Below are positions 7,165 through 15,706 of a DNA stretch of 27,474 nt, in pieces. The first letter of the stretch is position 1, and every line of letters starts with the position of its first letter. The translations under genes and the position numbers were made by a program. The notes below the pieces were generated by a model. The model had not been told where the DNA came from, made no database searches, and was given only the letters and a program-made list of their open reading frames with translations. Source of the DNA: Pseudomonadota bacterium (GTDB taxonomy: Bacteria > Myxococcota_A > Polyangia > Polyangiales > Polyangiaceae); the NCBI GenBank assembly GCA_023402175.1, contig JAEXCN010000264.1, forward strand, positions 1 to 27,474, written 5' to 3'.

Positions 7165-8181
7165 ATGCTCGCGCTCGTGCAGGAAGTGCATCCCGCCGTC
7201 GCTGCGGCGCGCGAGTCTCGTGGCCGCTCTTCGGCGCGCACGGTGCTCGCGTCGTTCGCTGTCCACGATCTCGTGATCGTCCTCTACTTGTTCGTCTTCG
7301 TCGCGCTCGTGGCGGCGGGCTCGGGCGAACACCGCTCGCTCTCGGCGGGCCTGCTCCTCGCGGACCTCGCGTGGTTCGCAGTGGCAGTGACCCTCGCGCG
7401 CATCCTCGACAAACGCGGGCGTCTGAAGGAGGCGTTCTACCGGCTCACGCTCGTCGGGCTCGTCGTCGCCTCGTACATGCAGCTGCGATGGATCCTGCCC
7501 GTCGTGACGTCACGCCGGGTGGACGCGGAGCTCCTCGCGATCGATCTCCACCTCTTCGGCGTCGAGCCGGCGCTTGCATGGGACGCGTACGTCTCTCCGT
7601 CGACGACCGAGTGGTTTTCGTTCTTCTACTACTCGTACTTCTACGTCATCGGCGCGCACATCTTCCCGATCGCGTTCCTCGAGCGCGACGAGGAAGCCGT
7701 CGTCGAGTTCGCGCTCGGCATCATCACCATCTTCTGCGTCGCGCATCTCCTCTACGCCGTCGTGCCCGGCGTCGGCCCGCACCTCTACTGGACGGGGTTC
7801 AAGCACGAGCTCACGGGCGATCGCTGGTGGCCGCTCGTTCGCAACATGGTGGACGCCGCGGGCGCGTCGACCGACGTGTTCCCGAGCCTTCACACGGCCG
7901 CGCCGACGTTCTGCGCGCTCTACGCGTTCCGACATCGGAAGCGGCACGTCTTCCGCTTCACGTGGATCCCGACGGCGTTCATCGCCCTCCAGATCGTGAT
8001 CTCGACGATGTTCCTTCGCTGGCACTACATGATCGACGTCATCGCCGGCCTCGCGCTCGCCGCGCTCGTGTCGACTTTCGCGCCACACGTCGCGCGATGG
8101 GACATTTTGCGACGGCGACAGGCTTGGCTGCCGCCTGTCTTCGCTCCGCTCCGTCAATGGAGTCGACGAGGTGCGTCATGA
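7165..8181 (+). CDS. PAP2-superfamily membrane protein (Aur1/Ipt1-like lipid phosphatase or transferase)
   Basis: A 338-residue polytopic membrane protein with about six hydrophobic segments. The C-terminal half carries the PAP2-type motifs FPSLHTAAP (His243) and RWHYMIDVIAG (His287, Asp291), the form typical of the inositolphosphotransferase Aur1/Ipt1 branch rather than the classic PSGH form. This family removes or transfers phosphoryl groups on lipid phosphates at the membrane face; the exact lipid cannot be told. The ATG at 7165 is chosen because it directly precedes the first membrane segment region; upstream in-frame sequence overlaps the previous gene and is Arg-rich. Its TGA overlaps the next ATG (ATGA at 8178-8181), making it the first gene of a coupled four-gene set with two envelope proteins and a lipoprotein. 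Confidence 0.82.
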   Translation: MLALVQEVHPAVAAARESRGRSSARTVLASFAVHDLVIVLYLFVFVALVAAGSGEHRSLSAGLLLADLAWFAVAVTLARILDKRGRLKEAFYRLTLVGLVVASYMQLRWILPVVTSRRVDAELLAIDLHLFGVEPALAWDAYVSPSTTEWFSFFYYSYFYVIGAHIFPIAFLERDEEAVVEFALGIITIFCVAHLLYAVVPGVGPHLYWTGFKHELTGDRWWPLVRNMVDAAGASTDVFPSLHTAAPTFCALYAFRHRKRHVFRFTWIPTAFIALQIVISTMFLRWHYMIDVIAGLALAALVSTFAPHVARWDILRRRQAWLPPVFAPLRQWSRRGAS

Positions 8182-8582
8182 GGCTCGTTGCCCGAGTCGC
8201 TGTGCTCGGCGCGCTCGTGCTCGTGACCGCGTGCGTCGGCGCGACGACACCTCCACCCGCGGAGTCGACGACCACGACGACCGCCGCCGAGGTACGGCTC
8301 GGCACTGCCGATCGCGATGCGGCGCTCGCGCGGGCGCGGCGTCGTCTGGAGGTCGCCGCTCGCGAGATCGGCGTCCTCGAGCGCGAGCTGCCGCGCCGTG
8401 GGCCGGACGGCGAGAGCCGACGCAGGCAGGAGGATCTTCGTCGGGCGGAGCAGAAGCGCGCCGAGCTCGACGCCGATCTCTCGCGCCTCGCTGCCGAAAC
8501 GACGTGGTCACCCGAGCGAGGCGCGGGCCTCGATATCGGGTTCGAAGAGCTCGACGTGCTGCTCGAGCGCGCGAGGAAGTGA
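8178..8582 (+). CDS. small coiled-coil lipoprotein
   Basis: A 134-residue protein with a clear lipoprotein signal (MRLVARVAVLGALVLVTAC, lipobox VTAC, Cys19). A Thr-rich spacer follows, then an almost continuous charged helix (residues ~40-105, many Arg/Glu/Leu with ARARRRLEVAAREIGVLERE) that is likely a coiled coil. No known family is recognised. Start and stop are both shared with neighbours: ATGA with the PAP2 gene and GTGA with the DUF3943 gene, so translation is coupled on both sides. This suggests it works in the envelope with those proteins. Confidence 0.75.
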   Translation: MRLVARVAVLGALVLVTACVGATTPPPAESTTTTTAAEVRLGTADRDAALARARRRLEVAAREIGVLERELPRRGPDGESRRRQEDLRRAEQKRAELDADLSRLAAETTWSPERGAGLDIGFEELDVLLERARK

Positions 8583-10231
8583 CGATCGAAGCACGCCGCC
8601 TCGTCACCGTCGCGCTCGCTGCGCTCGTCACCTTCTCGGTGCAGGAGAGACGTGCAGCCGCGGAGCCGAGCAGGGGCGCGAGCCGGGATCCGCAGACCGA
8701 TCTCCATCCAGTCACCGCGGACGACGATCCTCACGACGAGTTCGAAGCGTTCCCGCTCCTCGTGCCGCACGGCAAGCACTGGATCCGCGCCGGCGTCGAG
8801 GTCGGAGCCATCGTCATCGTCGGCTTCGTCGACTACTTGCTCAACACCGGCGCGCGCGGCGGTCTCGTCGTCGCCGGCGACGAGAAGTGGGCGCTTCGGT
8901 ACGACTGGCCACGCCTTCGCGGAAAGCTCATAGGCACTGCGTACGAGCTCGACGCGAATCGTTTCGGGACGAACTACGTCTCGCATCCGATCGCGGGCTC
9001 GCTCTACTACCAGGTCGCTCGCTCGAATCACCTCACGTTCGGCGAGTCGTTCCTCTTCTCCCTGCTCGGCTCGTCGATATGGGAGTACTTCGGAGAGATC
9101 CGCGAGCGCGTCAGCATCAACGACATGATCGTCACTCCCACCGCCGGGACGACGATCGGCGAGACGATGATGCAGCTCTCGGGCTTCTTCGACCGCGGAC
9201 GGAACAACGTCTCGAACCGAGCGCTCTCCTTCCTCTTCGCGCCGATCAAGTTCGTGAACGACATCACCGATGGCTCGGTCCCACGCCGCGATCCGGTCAC
9301 GGACGCCCTCGGCTTCCCGACCGAGCCGTGGCACCGCTTCGAGGTCCATGGTGGCGTCGCGACCACCACACAAGCAAGGACGCGCGGGCCGAACGGCATC
9401 TCTCCGAGCGCGACCTATATGGACGTGCGCTTCGGGCTCGACCTCGCGATCGCGAACCTGCCGGGCTACCGCTCTTCGGCACGTCACTCGCGCCTGTTCG
9501 ACGACGGCAACGTCTCGAACCTCGCCGTGCAGGGCGCAGTGTCGGAGGGACGCTTCGTCGATTTCCAGGCCGGTACACGCATCGTTCCCATCGGCTTCTA
9601 CTACCGAGATGCACGGCTCGATCGCGCGGGCCACCTCCGCGGTCAGGGCCTGATCGTGGGCATGCGGATGTCGTTCGAATACGGGATCCACGAGTTCGAT
9701 CGCGACGGGCAGAGAGCGCGCGACCTCGTCTCCGTCGTGAGCCCGATCGGGATCGCGGCCGAGCACGTCGTCGACGCAGGTCCGCTCCGGATCCGCACCG
9801 GACTCGACGTCTTCGGGGCGATCTCGGGCGTGTCGCCGTATGCGCTCGGAGACTGGGTCGCGCTCCGCGGGACGGCCGACGGCTTGCCTACGGCCGCGAA
9901 GAACTACGGCTACTACCACGCGCTCAGCGCCACGGCGTCGCCGTTCGTTGCGCTCGAATGGAGCTCGTTGCGGCTCGAGGGGAGAATGCGGACCGATACC
10001 TTTCGCGCGATCGAACACCTCGACGAGGCGAACGCCGAGGTCGACTGGAGGAACCACATCTCCGACCGTCGCTCGTTCACGCGCGCGACGCTGTCTTGGG
10101 AAGAGCCGCGGCTCGCTCCGCTCCGGCTCGCATTCGCGGGTGAGCGTGGCTCCCGTGCCGGCAACATCGGTCCCGTGCACGCGAGCCGTGGCGAGACGTC
10201 GCTCGTGGCAACCGTGGGAGCTCGATTCTGA
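8579..10231 (+). CDS. DUF3943-family envelope protein (paralogue 1)
   Basis: A 550-residue protein starting at a GTG that overlaps the preceding TGA. Residues ~1-25 form a signal peptide (RRLVTVALAALVTFSVQ, then AAAEP). The DUF3943 signature appears as NYVSHPIAGSLYYQVARSN around His136, followed by SSIWEYFGEIRERVSINDMI and TPTAG. The C-terminal ~250 residues alternate polar and hydrophobic residues with many aromatic girdle-like positions (GFYYRDARLD, SFEYGIHEFDRDGQ, GYYHALSATASP), consistent with an outer-membrane beta-barrel, and end in VGARF with a terminal Phe. The function of DUF3943 is unknown. It is clearly paralogous to the minus-strand gene at 11453-12991, with matching motifs in the same order. 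Its TGA overlaps the next ATG by one base. Confidence 0.82.
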   Translation: MTIEARRLVTVALAALVTFSVQERRAAAEPSRGASRDPQTDLHPVTADDDPHDEFEAFPLLVPHGKHWIRAGVEVGAIVIVGFVDYLLNTGARGGLVVAGDEKWALRYDWPRLRGKLIGTAYELDANRFGTNYVSHPIAGSLYYQVARSNHLTFGESFLFSLLGSSIWEYFGEIRERVSINDMIVTPTAGTTIGETMMQLSGFFDRGRNNVSNRALSFLFAPIKFVNDITDGSVPRRDPVTDALGFPTEPWHRFEVHGGVATTTQARTRGPNGISPSATYMDVRFGLDLAIANLPGYRSSARHSRLFDDGNVSNLAVQGAVSEGRFVDFQAGTRIVPIGFYYRDARLDRAGHLRGQGLIVGMRMSFEYGIHEFDRDGQRARDLVSVVSPIGIAAEHVVDAGPLRIRTGLDVFGAISGVSPYALGDWVALRGTADGLPTAAKNYGYYHALSATASPFVALEWSSLRLEGRMRTDTFRAIEHLDEANAEVDWRNHISDRRSFTRATLSWEEPRLAPLRLAFAGERGSRAGNIGPVHASRGETSLVATVGARF

Positions 10232-11445
10232 TGCAGCCTGCGCTTCGTTCCGTCTCCTCGATGACCGGCCGCGTGCTCCGCGCGAGCGTCGCTGCAGTGC
10301 TCGCGGTCGTGTGCTCCTCGCCGTCCGCGGCACACGCAGAAGAGCCACGCACCTCGAGCACGCGCGTCGAATGGCGTGAGCGTTACGACGCCGCGCGCGA
10401 GGATCTCGTGGACGGTCGCTTCCGGAGAGCGGAGCTGGCGCTGCGTGCGCTCGCCGTCGAAGCATCGACGGCGAGTGACCGAGCGCTCGCCATCGAGATG
10501 GCGCGGCTCGCGTCCGAATATGCCGAGCGCGCCGAGGCCGGCGGCGGAGCGCGCCCGCGTGGACGCGACATCCGCACGACCGACGAGCTGACGCTGCTCT
10601 ACGCGTCGTCGTTCCTCTACGGCGTCGGGACCGGCACATGGTTTCTCCTGCAGGTGCAGCCGGACTCGGCGATCACCGCGACGTTGCCGTTTGCGGCGCT
10701 CACGGCGGCTCCCGTGATCGCGATCGCGACGATCGACGGGTACTCGAAGCTCCCGCGCGGTGTCCCTCACTCGATCTCGTCCGGGCTCTACCTCGGGCTC
10801 GCCGAAGGCATTTGGCTCTCGGGGTTCCAGCGCGCGCACGCCGAGCGCATCAAGAAGGAGAGTGATCCCGCATCCGAGCTCCGCTGGTCGCCCGAGACGA
10901 CGGCGACGGTCCTCTGGGCGAGCGCGACGACGGGTGCCGTCCTCGGCGGAGCGCTCGGCAGCTCGCTCGTGACGACGCCCGGCCGCGTCTCGTTCACGGC
11001 ATCGACCGCGCTCTGGTCCGGCGCGATCGTCGGGCTTGCGACCGGCGGGCTTCATCCCGACGACGAGCGAAGGAGCGAGCGAGCGTTCCTCGCGGGCGGC
11101 GTCGGCCTCAACGCCGGCATTGCCGCAGGCCTGCTCCTCGCAGGCGAAGTCGCGCCTTCGGTTGCGCGCGTCCGTCTCGTCGATCTGCTCGGTGTCGCCG
11201 GAGCGGTGACGACGACCGGCCTCTATCTCTCGCTCGCGTCAGGCGCCGACGCGCGAACCGCCGAAGGGCTCGCGTCCGTGGGCGCCCTGGCTGGACTCGG
11301 CACGGGCTGGCTCGTGACGGCGTCGATGCCGCGAGAGGAGCCGCGCCTGGCGCGCTCGATCTCCGCGCCGCCGCCCGTGATGCTCGAGCCCGCCATCCGC
11401 GCAGTCCCCGGCGGAGCGACGTTCGGTGTCGGCGGCACGATGTAA
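10231..11445 (+). CDS. exported/membrane protein with Ala/Gly-rich hydrophobic helices, unknown function
   Basis: A 404-residue protein. An N-terminal signal-like segment (VLRASVAAVLAVVCSSPSAAHAEEP) precedes a helical region (~45-110) resembling a short TPR-like repeat (RYDAAREDLVDGRFRRAELA). From ~120 to 375 there are about eight hydrophobic Gly/Ala-rich segments, such as YASSFLYGVGTGTWFLL and GVGLNAGIAAGLLLAG. These could be membrane helices or hydrophobic strands of an outer-membrane protein. I do not recognise the family. Its ATG overlaps the TGA of the DUF3943 gene, so it is the last member of the coupled set. It ends only seven bases from the convergent second DUF3943 gene, leaving no room for a conventional terminator. 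Confidence 0.72.
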   Translation: MQPALRSVSSMTGRVLRASVAAVLAVVCSSPSAAHAEEPRTSSTRVEWRERYDAAREDLVDGRFRRAELALRALAVEASTASDRALAIEMARLASEYAERAEAGGGARPRGRDIRTTDELTLLYASSFLYGVGTGTWFLLQVQPDSAITATLPFAALTAAPVIAIATIDGYSKLPRGVPHSISSGLYLGLAEGIWLSGFQRAHAERIKKESDPASELRWSPETTATVLWASATTGAVLGGALGSSLVTTPGRVSFTASTALWSGAIVGLATGGLHPDDERRSERAFLAGGVGLNAGIAAGLLLAGEVAPSVARVRLVDLLGVAGAVTTTGLYLSLASGADARTAEGLASVGALAGLGTGWLVTASMPREEPRLARSISAPPPVMLEPAIRAVPGGATFGVGGTM

Positions 11446-11452
11446 CGTCGGC

Positions 11453-12991
11453 TCAGAAGACGATCTCCGCTCCTCCGTGGACACCGACCTCCGAGCGCGC
11501 CGAGCGTGACGCATTCACGCGTCCCGAGCGTTCGCTCGCCTCGCCCGCGAGCGACACGCGGAGATGGCGCGTCGGCCAGTAACCGACCCAGAGCCGGTAC
11601 TGGATCCGCCGATCGCTCGCATCGAAGCTTTCGTTCGTAGCGACCGCCTCCACGTCGCGTCCGGTGATCTGACGGAACCAGTCGACACGTAGCTCGGTTC
11701 CCGCGTCGAACGGCATGAGCTCGGCCTCGAGCCGCGGGCGCATCGTCGCGCCGAGTGCGTGGTAGTAGCCCATGTTGCGGAGCACCGACGTCAGATGGAT
11801 GTCGCTGTTCTGTCGCTGCTCCTCGCGCTTCGCGTAGCTCTCGACGCCGGCGAAGGTGCCGAGCGCGTCCATCCGCGCGCGCAGCACGAAGCGCCCGGAG
11901 TGGATACGCTCCTCGAGCGTCGCGCCGCCCGAGACGAGCGCGATCCGGTCGGGGAGATGGCGGCCGTCGCGGTCGAACGTGTGGTGCCCGTATTCGCCGC
12001 CGATGTGGAAGCCGCCGAAGAAGCCATGCCCGTAGAGGCCTCGCGCATCATCGGCGCGTACGTTCTGCAATGCGTATCCGAACGGAATGAGGTCCACCGC
12101 GACGTTGAAATCGACCAGGCCGCCCTCCGACGCCGCCGCGCGGATGCGTAGATCGGTCACCTCACCACCGTCGAACCAGCCGCTGCGCACGCCCGCGAAT
12201 CCGTATCCCGGGATGCTGACGATCCGCGATTGGCCGAAGACGCGCAGATCGCCCTGCGTGACGCCATCCTCTTGGTGTGTGACGCCCACGCTGCTGCCGA
12301 TCGAGATGCGATGCCACACGTCCGTCGGCAGTCCGAAGCCGTCGACGGTCGACGCACGTTCTGGCTGGAGGCCGTCGATGGCGTCATGAGCGGACTTGAA
12401 GGGCGCGAACACCCAGCCGAATGCGCGGGTGACTGGCGACGTGCTCCGTTGCATCAGCGCGCCGAGCTGCAGCATCGGCTCGGCGAGCGCGACGCCGGTC
12501 ACCGGCGTGGCGATGAGGTCGTTGATGGCGGCGTGCTCGCGGATCTCGCCGAGGACCTCCCATATCGTCGACGCGCCGAACGCGAAGAGGAACGAGACGG
12601 GGATCGAAAGGCGATTCGATCGCGCCGCGGAGTAGTAGAACCAACCTGCGAGCGGGTGCGTGAGCCAGTTCGTGTCGAAGTTGTTGTTGTCGTACGTCAG
12701 CGCTTCGAGCGTCAGCTTGTCCTTCACGCTCGACCAGTCCGGCGAGAGGTCGAAGTCAGCCTCGTTCGATTTCTTGTCGAACGAGTACTGGACGAAGCCC
12801 GCGCCGAGAATGGCCCCCACCTCGAGGGCGGCGCGCAGGTAGTTCTTCGAGTACGGGCGCGTGTACCGGAACGCCGGCTCGTCGCCGGAGGCCGCCTCTG
12901 GGGCGGGCTCCGGCTCCGCGGCGCGTGCCCGGCTTTCCGTGGCAGCGACGACGGTCGCTGCGAAAGCAAGATACAAGAGGCACGCACGCAC
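11453..12991 (-). CDS. DUF3943-family envelope protein (paralogue 2)
   Basis: A 512-residue protein with a GTG start at 12991, chosen because it opens a good signal peptide (VRACLLYLAFAATVVAA...ARAAEP). The DUF3943 motif reads NWLTHPLAGWFYYSAARSN, then STIWEVLGEIREHAAINDLI and TPVTG. Later blocks HHTFDRDGR and NMGYYHALGATMRP match the plus-strand paralogue at 8579-10231 in sequence and order, and the protein ends in GAEIVF with a terminal Phe. An outer-membrane barrel is likely. The two paralogues are inverted around one other gene, which points to an old duplication with inversion. The promoter presumably lies in the ~107 bp shared with the divergent kinase gene. Confidence 0.83.
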   Translation of the reverse strand: MRACLLYLAFAATVVAATESRARAAEPEPAPEAASGDEPAFRYTRPYSKNYLRAALEVGAILGAGFVQYSFDKKSNEADFDLSPDWSSVKDKLTLEALTYDNNNFDTNWLTHPLAGWFYYSAARSNRLSIPVSFLFAFGASTIWEVLGEIREHAAINDLIATPVTGVALAEPMLQLGALMQRSTSPVTRAFGWVFAPFKSAHDAIDGLQPERASTVDGFGLPTDVWHRISIGSSVGVTHQEDGVTQGDLRVFGQSRIVSIPGYGFAGVRSGWFDGGEVTDLRIRAAASEGGLVDFNVAVDLIPFGYALQNVRADDARGLYGHGFFGGFHIGGEYGHHTFDRDGRHLPDRIALVSGGATLEERIHSGRFVLRARMDALGTFAGVESYAKREEQRQNSDIHLTSVLRNMGYYHALGATMRPRLEAELMPFDAGTELRVDWFRQITGRDVEAVATNESFDASDRRIQYRLWVGYWPTRHLRVSLAGEASERSGRVNASRSARSEVGVHGGAEIVF

Positions 12992-13098
12992 GAGGTCTGA
13001 AGTTGCACGCCGTGCGCCAGAGCCGCGCAGCGACCTCGCTGTGCGACACCTTCTGCTCGAGCTGTTCGATCGCGCGCGGCGTTTGATACGGTTCTGCT
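12992..13098. promoter_or_regulatory. divergent intergenic region, DUF3943 paralogue 2 / Ser-Thr kinase
   Basis: These 107 bases separate the two divergent start codons and must carry both promoters. I see no operator-like dyad and no confident -35/-10 pair. The segment TTTGATACGG shortly before the kinase GTG is the most AT-rich patch but is only a weak -10 candidate. Confidence 0.3.
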
Positions 13099-15603
13099 GT
13101 GGAGCGTCCCGTCCTCGGCGGTCGGTACGAGCTCGGGCCGGCGATCGGCTCCGGCGGCTTCGGAACTGTGTTTCGTGCGTACGACCGGCGAACCGGCGTC
13201 GATGTCGCGGTGAAGCTGGTGGCCCCTGGTCTCGGCTCCGACTTTGCGGCGCAGCGGTTACGACGCGAAGCACAGATCCTGCGCCGGGTGGCATCACGCC
13301 ACGTCGCACGCGTGCTCGACGCAGGTGACGACGAAAGCGGCGCGTGGCTCGTCACCGAGCTCGTCGACGGTGCGCCTCTCACGGTGGCGACGCTCGGACG
13401 TCCGCTCCTCCCGCACGAAGTCCTGCGCGTCGCGCGCGGTCTGCTCGAAGGGCTGGCCGCCGTGCATGCCACGGGAGTCGTCCACGGTGACGTGAAGCCG
13501 TCGAACGTGCTCGTTCCCCTTGGAGACAAGGCGCTCGACAGCGCGAAGCTCGTCGATTTCGGCCTCGCCCGTGTCGTCCTTCGATCCGAGGTCGCCGCGA
13601 CGATCGGCGATGCGATGACACGTGAAGGGTCGGTCCTCGGTACGGCGCGCTACATGGCGCCCGAGATCCTGTCCGGTGCCGAGCCGACGCCACGTTCGGA
13701 TCTCTATTCTGCGGGCCTGGTTCTCTTCGAGCTGCTCGACGACGGACCACTCTTTCCGCTCTTTCCCTCGGCCGATGCGCGCGCCCAGCTGCGCGCCCGT
13801 GTGACGAACGACCTGTCTCTCGGAGAGCGCGTGCCCGAGCCGCTCTCGGACGTGCTCGAGCGCATGCTCGCGCGCGATCCGGCATCCCGCTGGGCGGACG
13901 CGCAGGCTGCTCACGAAGCCGTGGTCGATCTCGATACAGCCCCCGTCTCCCTCGTCGGCGAGGGCAGCTTGCCTCCGAGCGCACGGCTCAGCGTTGCTCC
14001 TTCGCAGCGGCCACCGTCGACCCCGGTCGGAGCGCGCGTGAGCATCCCGCCGAGCTCGCGCGCGACGACGCCGCCGGCATCGATCCGCCCTCCGTCCGAG
14101 CTCCGCGTGCGGGCGCCTTCGTCCCCGCCGATCGCGCGGCTGACCAGCCTTCCGGCCGACGGCGTCGTCGCGCTCCGCGAGACGCTTCGTCATCTCGACC
14201 TCCCGATGCTCGACGCGCTCGCGCGGCGCGAACGCGGCAACCCCATCGGCCGCATCGCACGTGCCGTTGCCCTCGCGTTGCGCCTCGAGCTCGACGCCGC
14301 GGCGCTCATCCTCGAGCCGCTCGCGATGCAAAGCGACATCGCCCGCGCGATCGGCGCCGCTATCGTCGCTCCACGTGCGCGACGCGCCACGCGCGCTCGC
14401 GTCGACTCCGATCGTGAGGATCGCTGGGTCGACACCATCGATGCGGAGCTCGGCGCGATGCTCGTCGCCTTCGCGACGTCACTGGCGACGACGGACGACG
14501 CTGCGCGAGACACCGAGCGCTGCGCACGTGCGCTCGTGCGGCTCGACGCTGCGTCTGCGAAGGGGGGCATGCCCCTCACGGCGGACGCGACACGCACGAC
14601 GCTTCGCATCGCGCACGCGGCCGCCCGTGTGCGTCTCGCAGAGCTCGATCGCGGAGTCGCCGCCGATCTCGTCGCGCCGCTGCTCGGGCTCGGCGATGCG
14701 CGGAACGAAGCGCCGTTCCACGTCGTCGTGCGCGCGCTGTGCGCGACTGCCCTCTCGAAGGACGACGCCCGGGCGTCGGCGGACCTCGAGCGCGCCGAGC
14801 GGCTCGCGGCAGAGACCGGCACCACGCTGCTCGACTCGTCGGCCGCGACCGCGCTCGGCGTGCTCGTCGCGACGCAGTCAGCGCGAGACGAGCGCGCGCT
14901 GCTCGCGCTCGAGCGCGCCGGCACCCTCCTCGCCCACGGCGATGCGCCGAGCCTCGAGCACGAAGCGGAGCAACATCGCGCCGCGGTGCTCATCGCGTTC
15001 GGCCGCTGGTCCGACGCGGTCGTCCACCTGCGCGCCGCGCGTGAAGCTGCGCATGCCGAGCGAGCAGGCGAGCTCGAGCTCCTCTCTGCGAGCCTCGAGG
15101 TGCTCGTGGATCTGGCCATCGGCGATCTCCAGGCCGCGTACGAGGCGGCCGCGCTCCTCGGAGAGGCGCGGCTCTCGACCGCGAACGGTCGGACGGCGGC
15201 GCTCGCGTGGGTCGCACGTGCGCTCGCGTCGCTCTCCGCGTCGGACCACGAAGGTGCGGAGGACGCGCTCACCGAAGCGGAGGCCCGCGTGCGCGAAGCC
15301 GATCGCCGGAGCGCGGACGTGTACATCCTCGTCGAGGTCGTCGGCATCTTGCTCGACGCCGCGAGCGGCGCGCTGCCGGACATCGCCGGCCCGGCCGCGG
15401 CTCTCGAGCGCTTTGCGGAGGAGCACCAGCTCGAAGCATTCCATTGGCTCGAGCTGCTCGCCGCGTTCGTCGGGACGATGCCGGACCAACACGTGTCCGC
15501 GAAGATGGCCGACGCGCTCGCATGCCTTGCTCCCGTCCTCGGCTCCGAGAGTCGCCTCGCGCGCAAGCGGCGGACCGACGTCCCTCCGAGCGCCGCGCTC
15601 TGA
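13099..15603 (+). CDS. Hanks-type serine/threonine protein kinase with long helical C-terminal region
   Basis: An 834-residue protein with a GTG start placed nine residues before the kinase glycine loop. Residues ~10-280 form the kinase: GSGGFG (17-22), VAVKL with Lys39, HGDVKPSN (His129, Asp131, Lys133), DFGLA (Asp153) and GTARYMAPE. The catalytic loop has HGD in place of HRD, making it a non-RD-type kinase that may not need activation-loop phosphorylation. A Pro/Ser-rich linker (~285-350) follows, then ~480 residues of Ala/Leu/Arg-rich helices with repeated ALxRLxxA-style units, likely a TPR-like superhelix for protein binding. No membrane segment is seen, so it is predicted cytosolic. The partner and substrates are unknown. 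It diverges from a DUF3943 gene. Confidence 0.88.
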   Translation: MERPVLGGRYELGPAIGSGGFGTVFRAYDRRTGVDVAVKLVAPGLGSDFAAQRLRREAQILRRVASRHVARVLDAGDDESGAWLVTELVDGAPLTVATLGRPLLPHEVLRVARGLLEGLAAVHATGVVHGDVKPSNVLVPLGDKALDSAKLVDFGLARVVLRSEVAATIGDAMTREGSVLGTARYMAPEILSGAEPTPRSDLYSAGLVLFELLDDGPLFPLFPSADARAQLRARVTNDLSLGERVPEPLSDVLERMLARDPASRWADAQAAHEAVVDLDTAPVSLVGEGSLPPSARLSVAPSQRPPSTPVGARVSIPPSSRATTPPASIRPPSELRVRAPSSPPIARLTSLPADGVVALRETLRHLDLPMLDALARRERGNPIGRIARAVALALRLELDAAALILEPLAMQSDIARAIGAAIVAPRARRATRARVDSDREDRWVDTIDAELGAMLVAFATSLATTDDAARDTERCARALVRLDAASAKGGMPLTADATRTTLRIAHAAARVRLAELDRGVAADLVAPLLGLGDARNEAPFHVVVRALCATALSKDDARASADLERAERLAAETGTTLLDSSAATALGVLVATQSARDERALLALERAGTLLAHGDAPSLEHEAEQHRAAVLIAFGRWSDAVVHLRAAREAAHAERAGELELLSASLEVLVDLAIGDLQAAYEAAALLGEARLSTANGRTAALAWVARALASLSASDHEGAEDALTEAEARVREADRRSADVYILVEVVGILLDAASGALPDIAGPAAALERFAEEHQLEAFHWLELLAAFVGTMPDQHVSAKMADALACLAPVLGSESRLARKRRTDVPPSAAL

Positions 15604-15706
15604 ACGCCGCACGCGTGTTTCGGAGCGCTCCGAGCTCGACGCGACGAGCGGCCGCAGGGGCCGTGCCTTCAGCTGTCTGGTGCCCCGTGATACGCCGATC
15701 GTCACC

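Noticed and set aside
4968..7241. 757-codon minus-strand open frame antisense to the YeiH-cupin gene
   Set aside because: Its translation is Arg/Asp/Glu-rich without any domain, while the plus strand carries clear membrane and cupin motifs. It is a GC-driven shadow.
8039..10639. 866-codon minus-strand open frame antisense to the DUF3943 operon
   Set aside because: Low-complexity Arg/Glu/Asp composition and no motifs; the plus-strand genes have signal peptides, family motifs and coupled starts.
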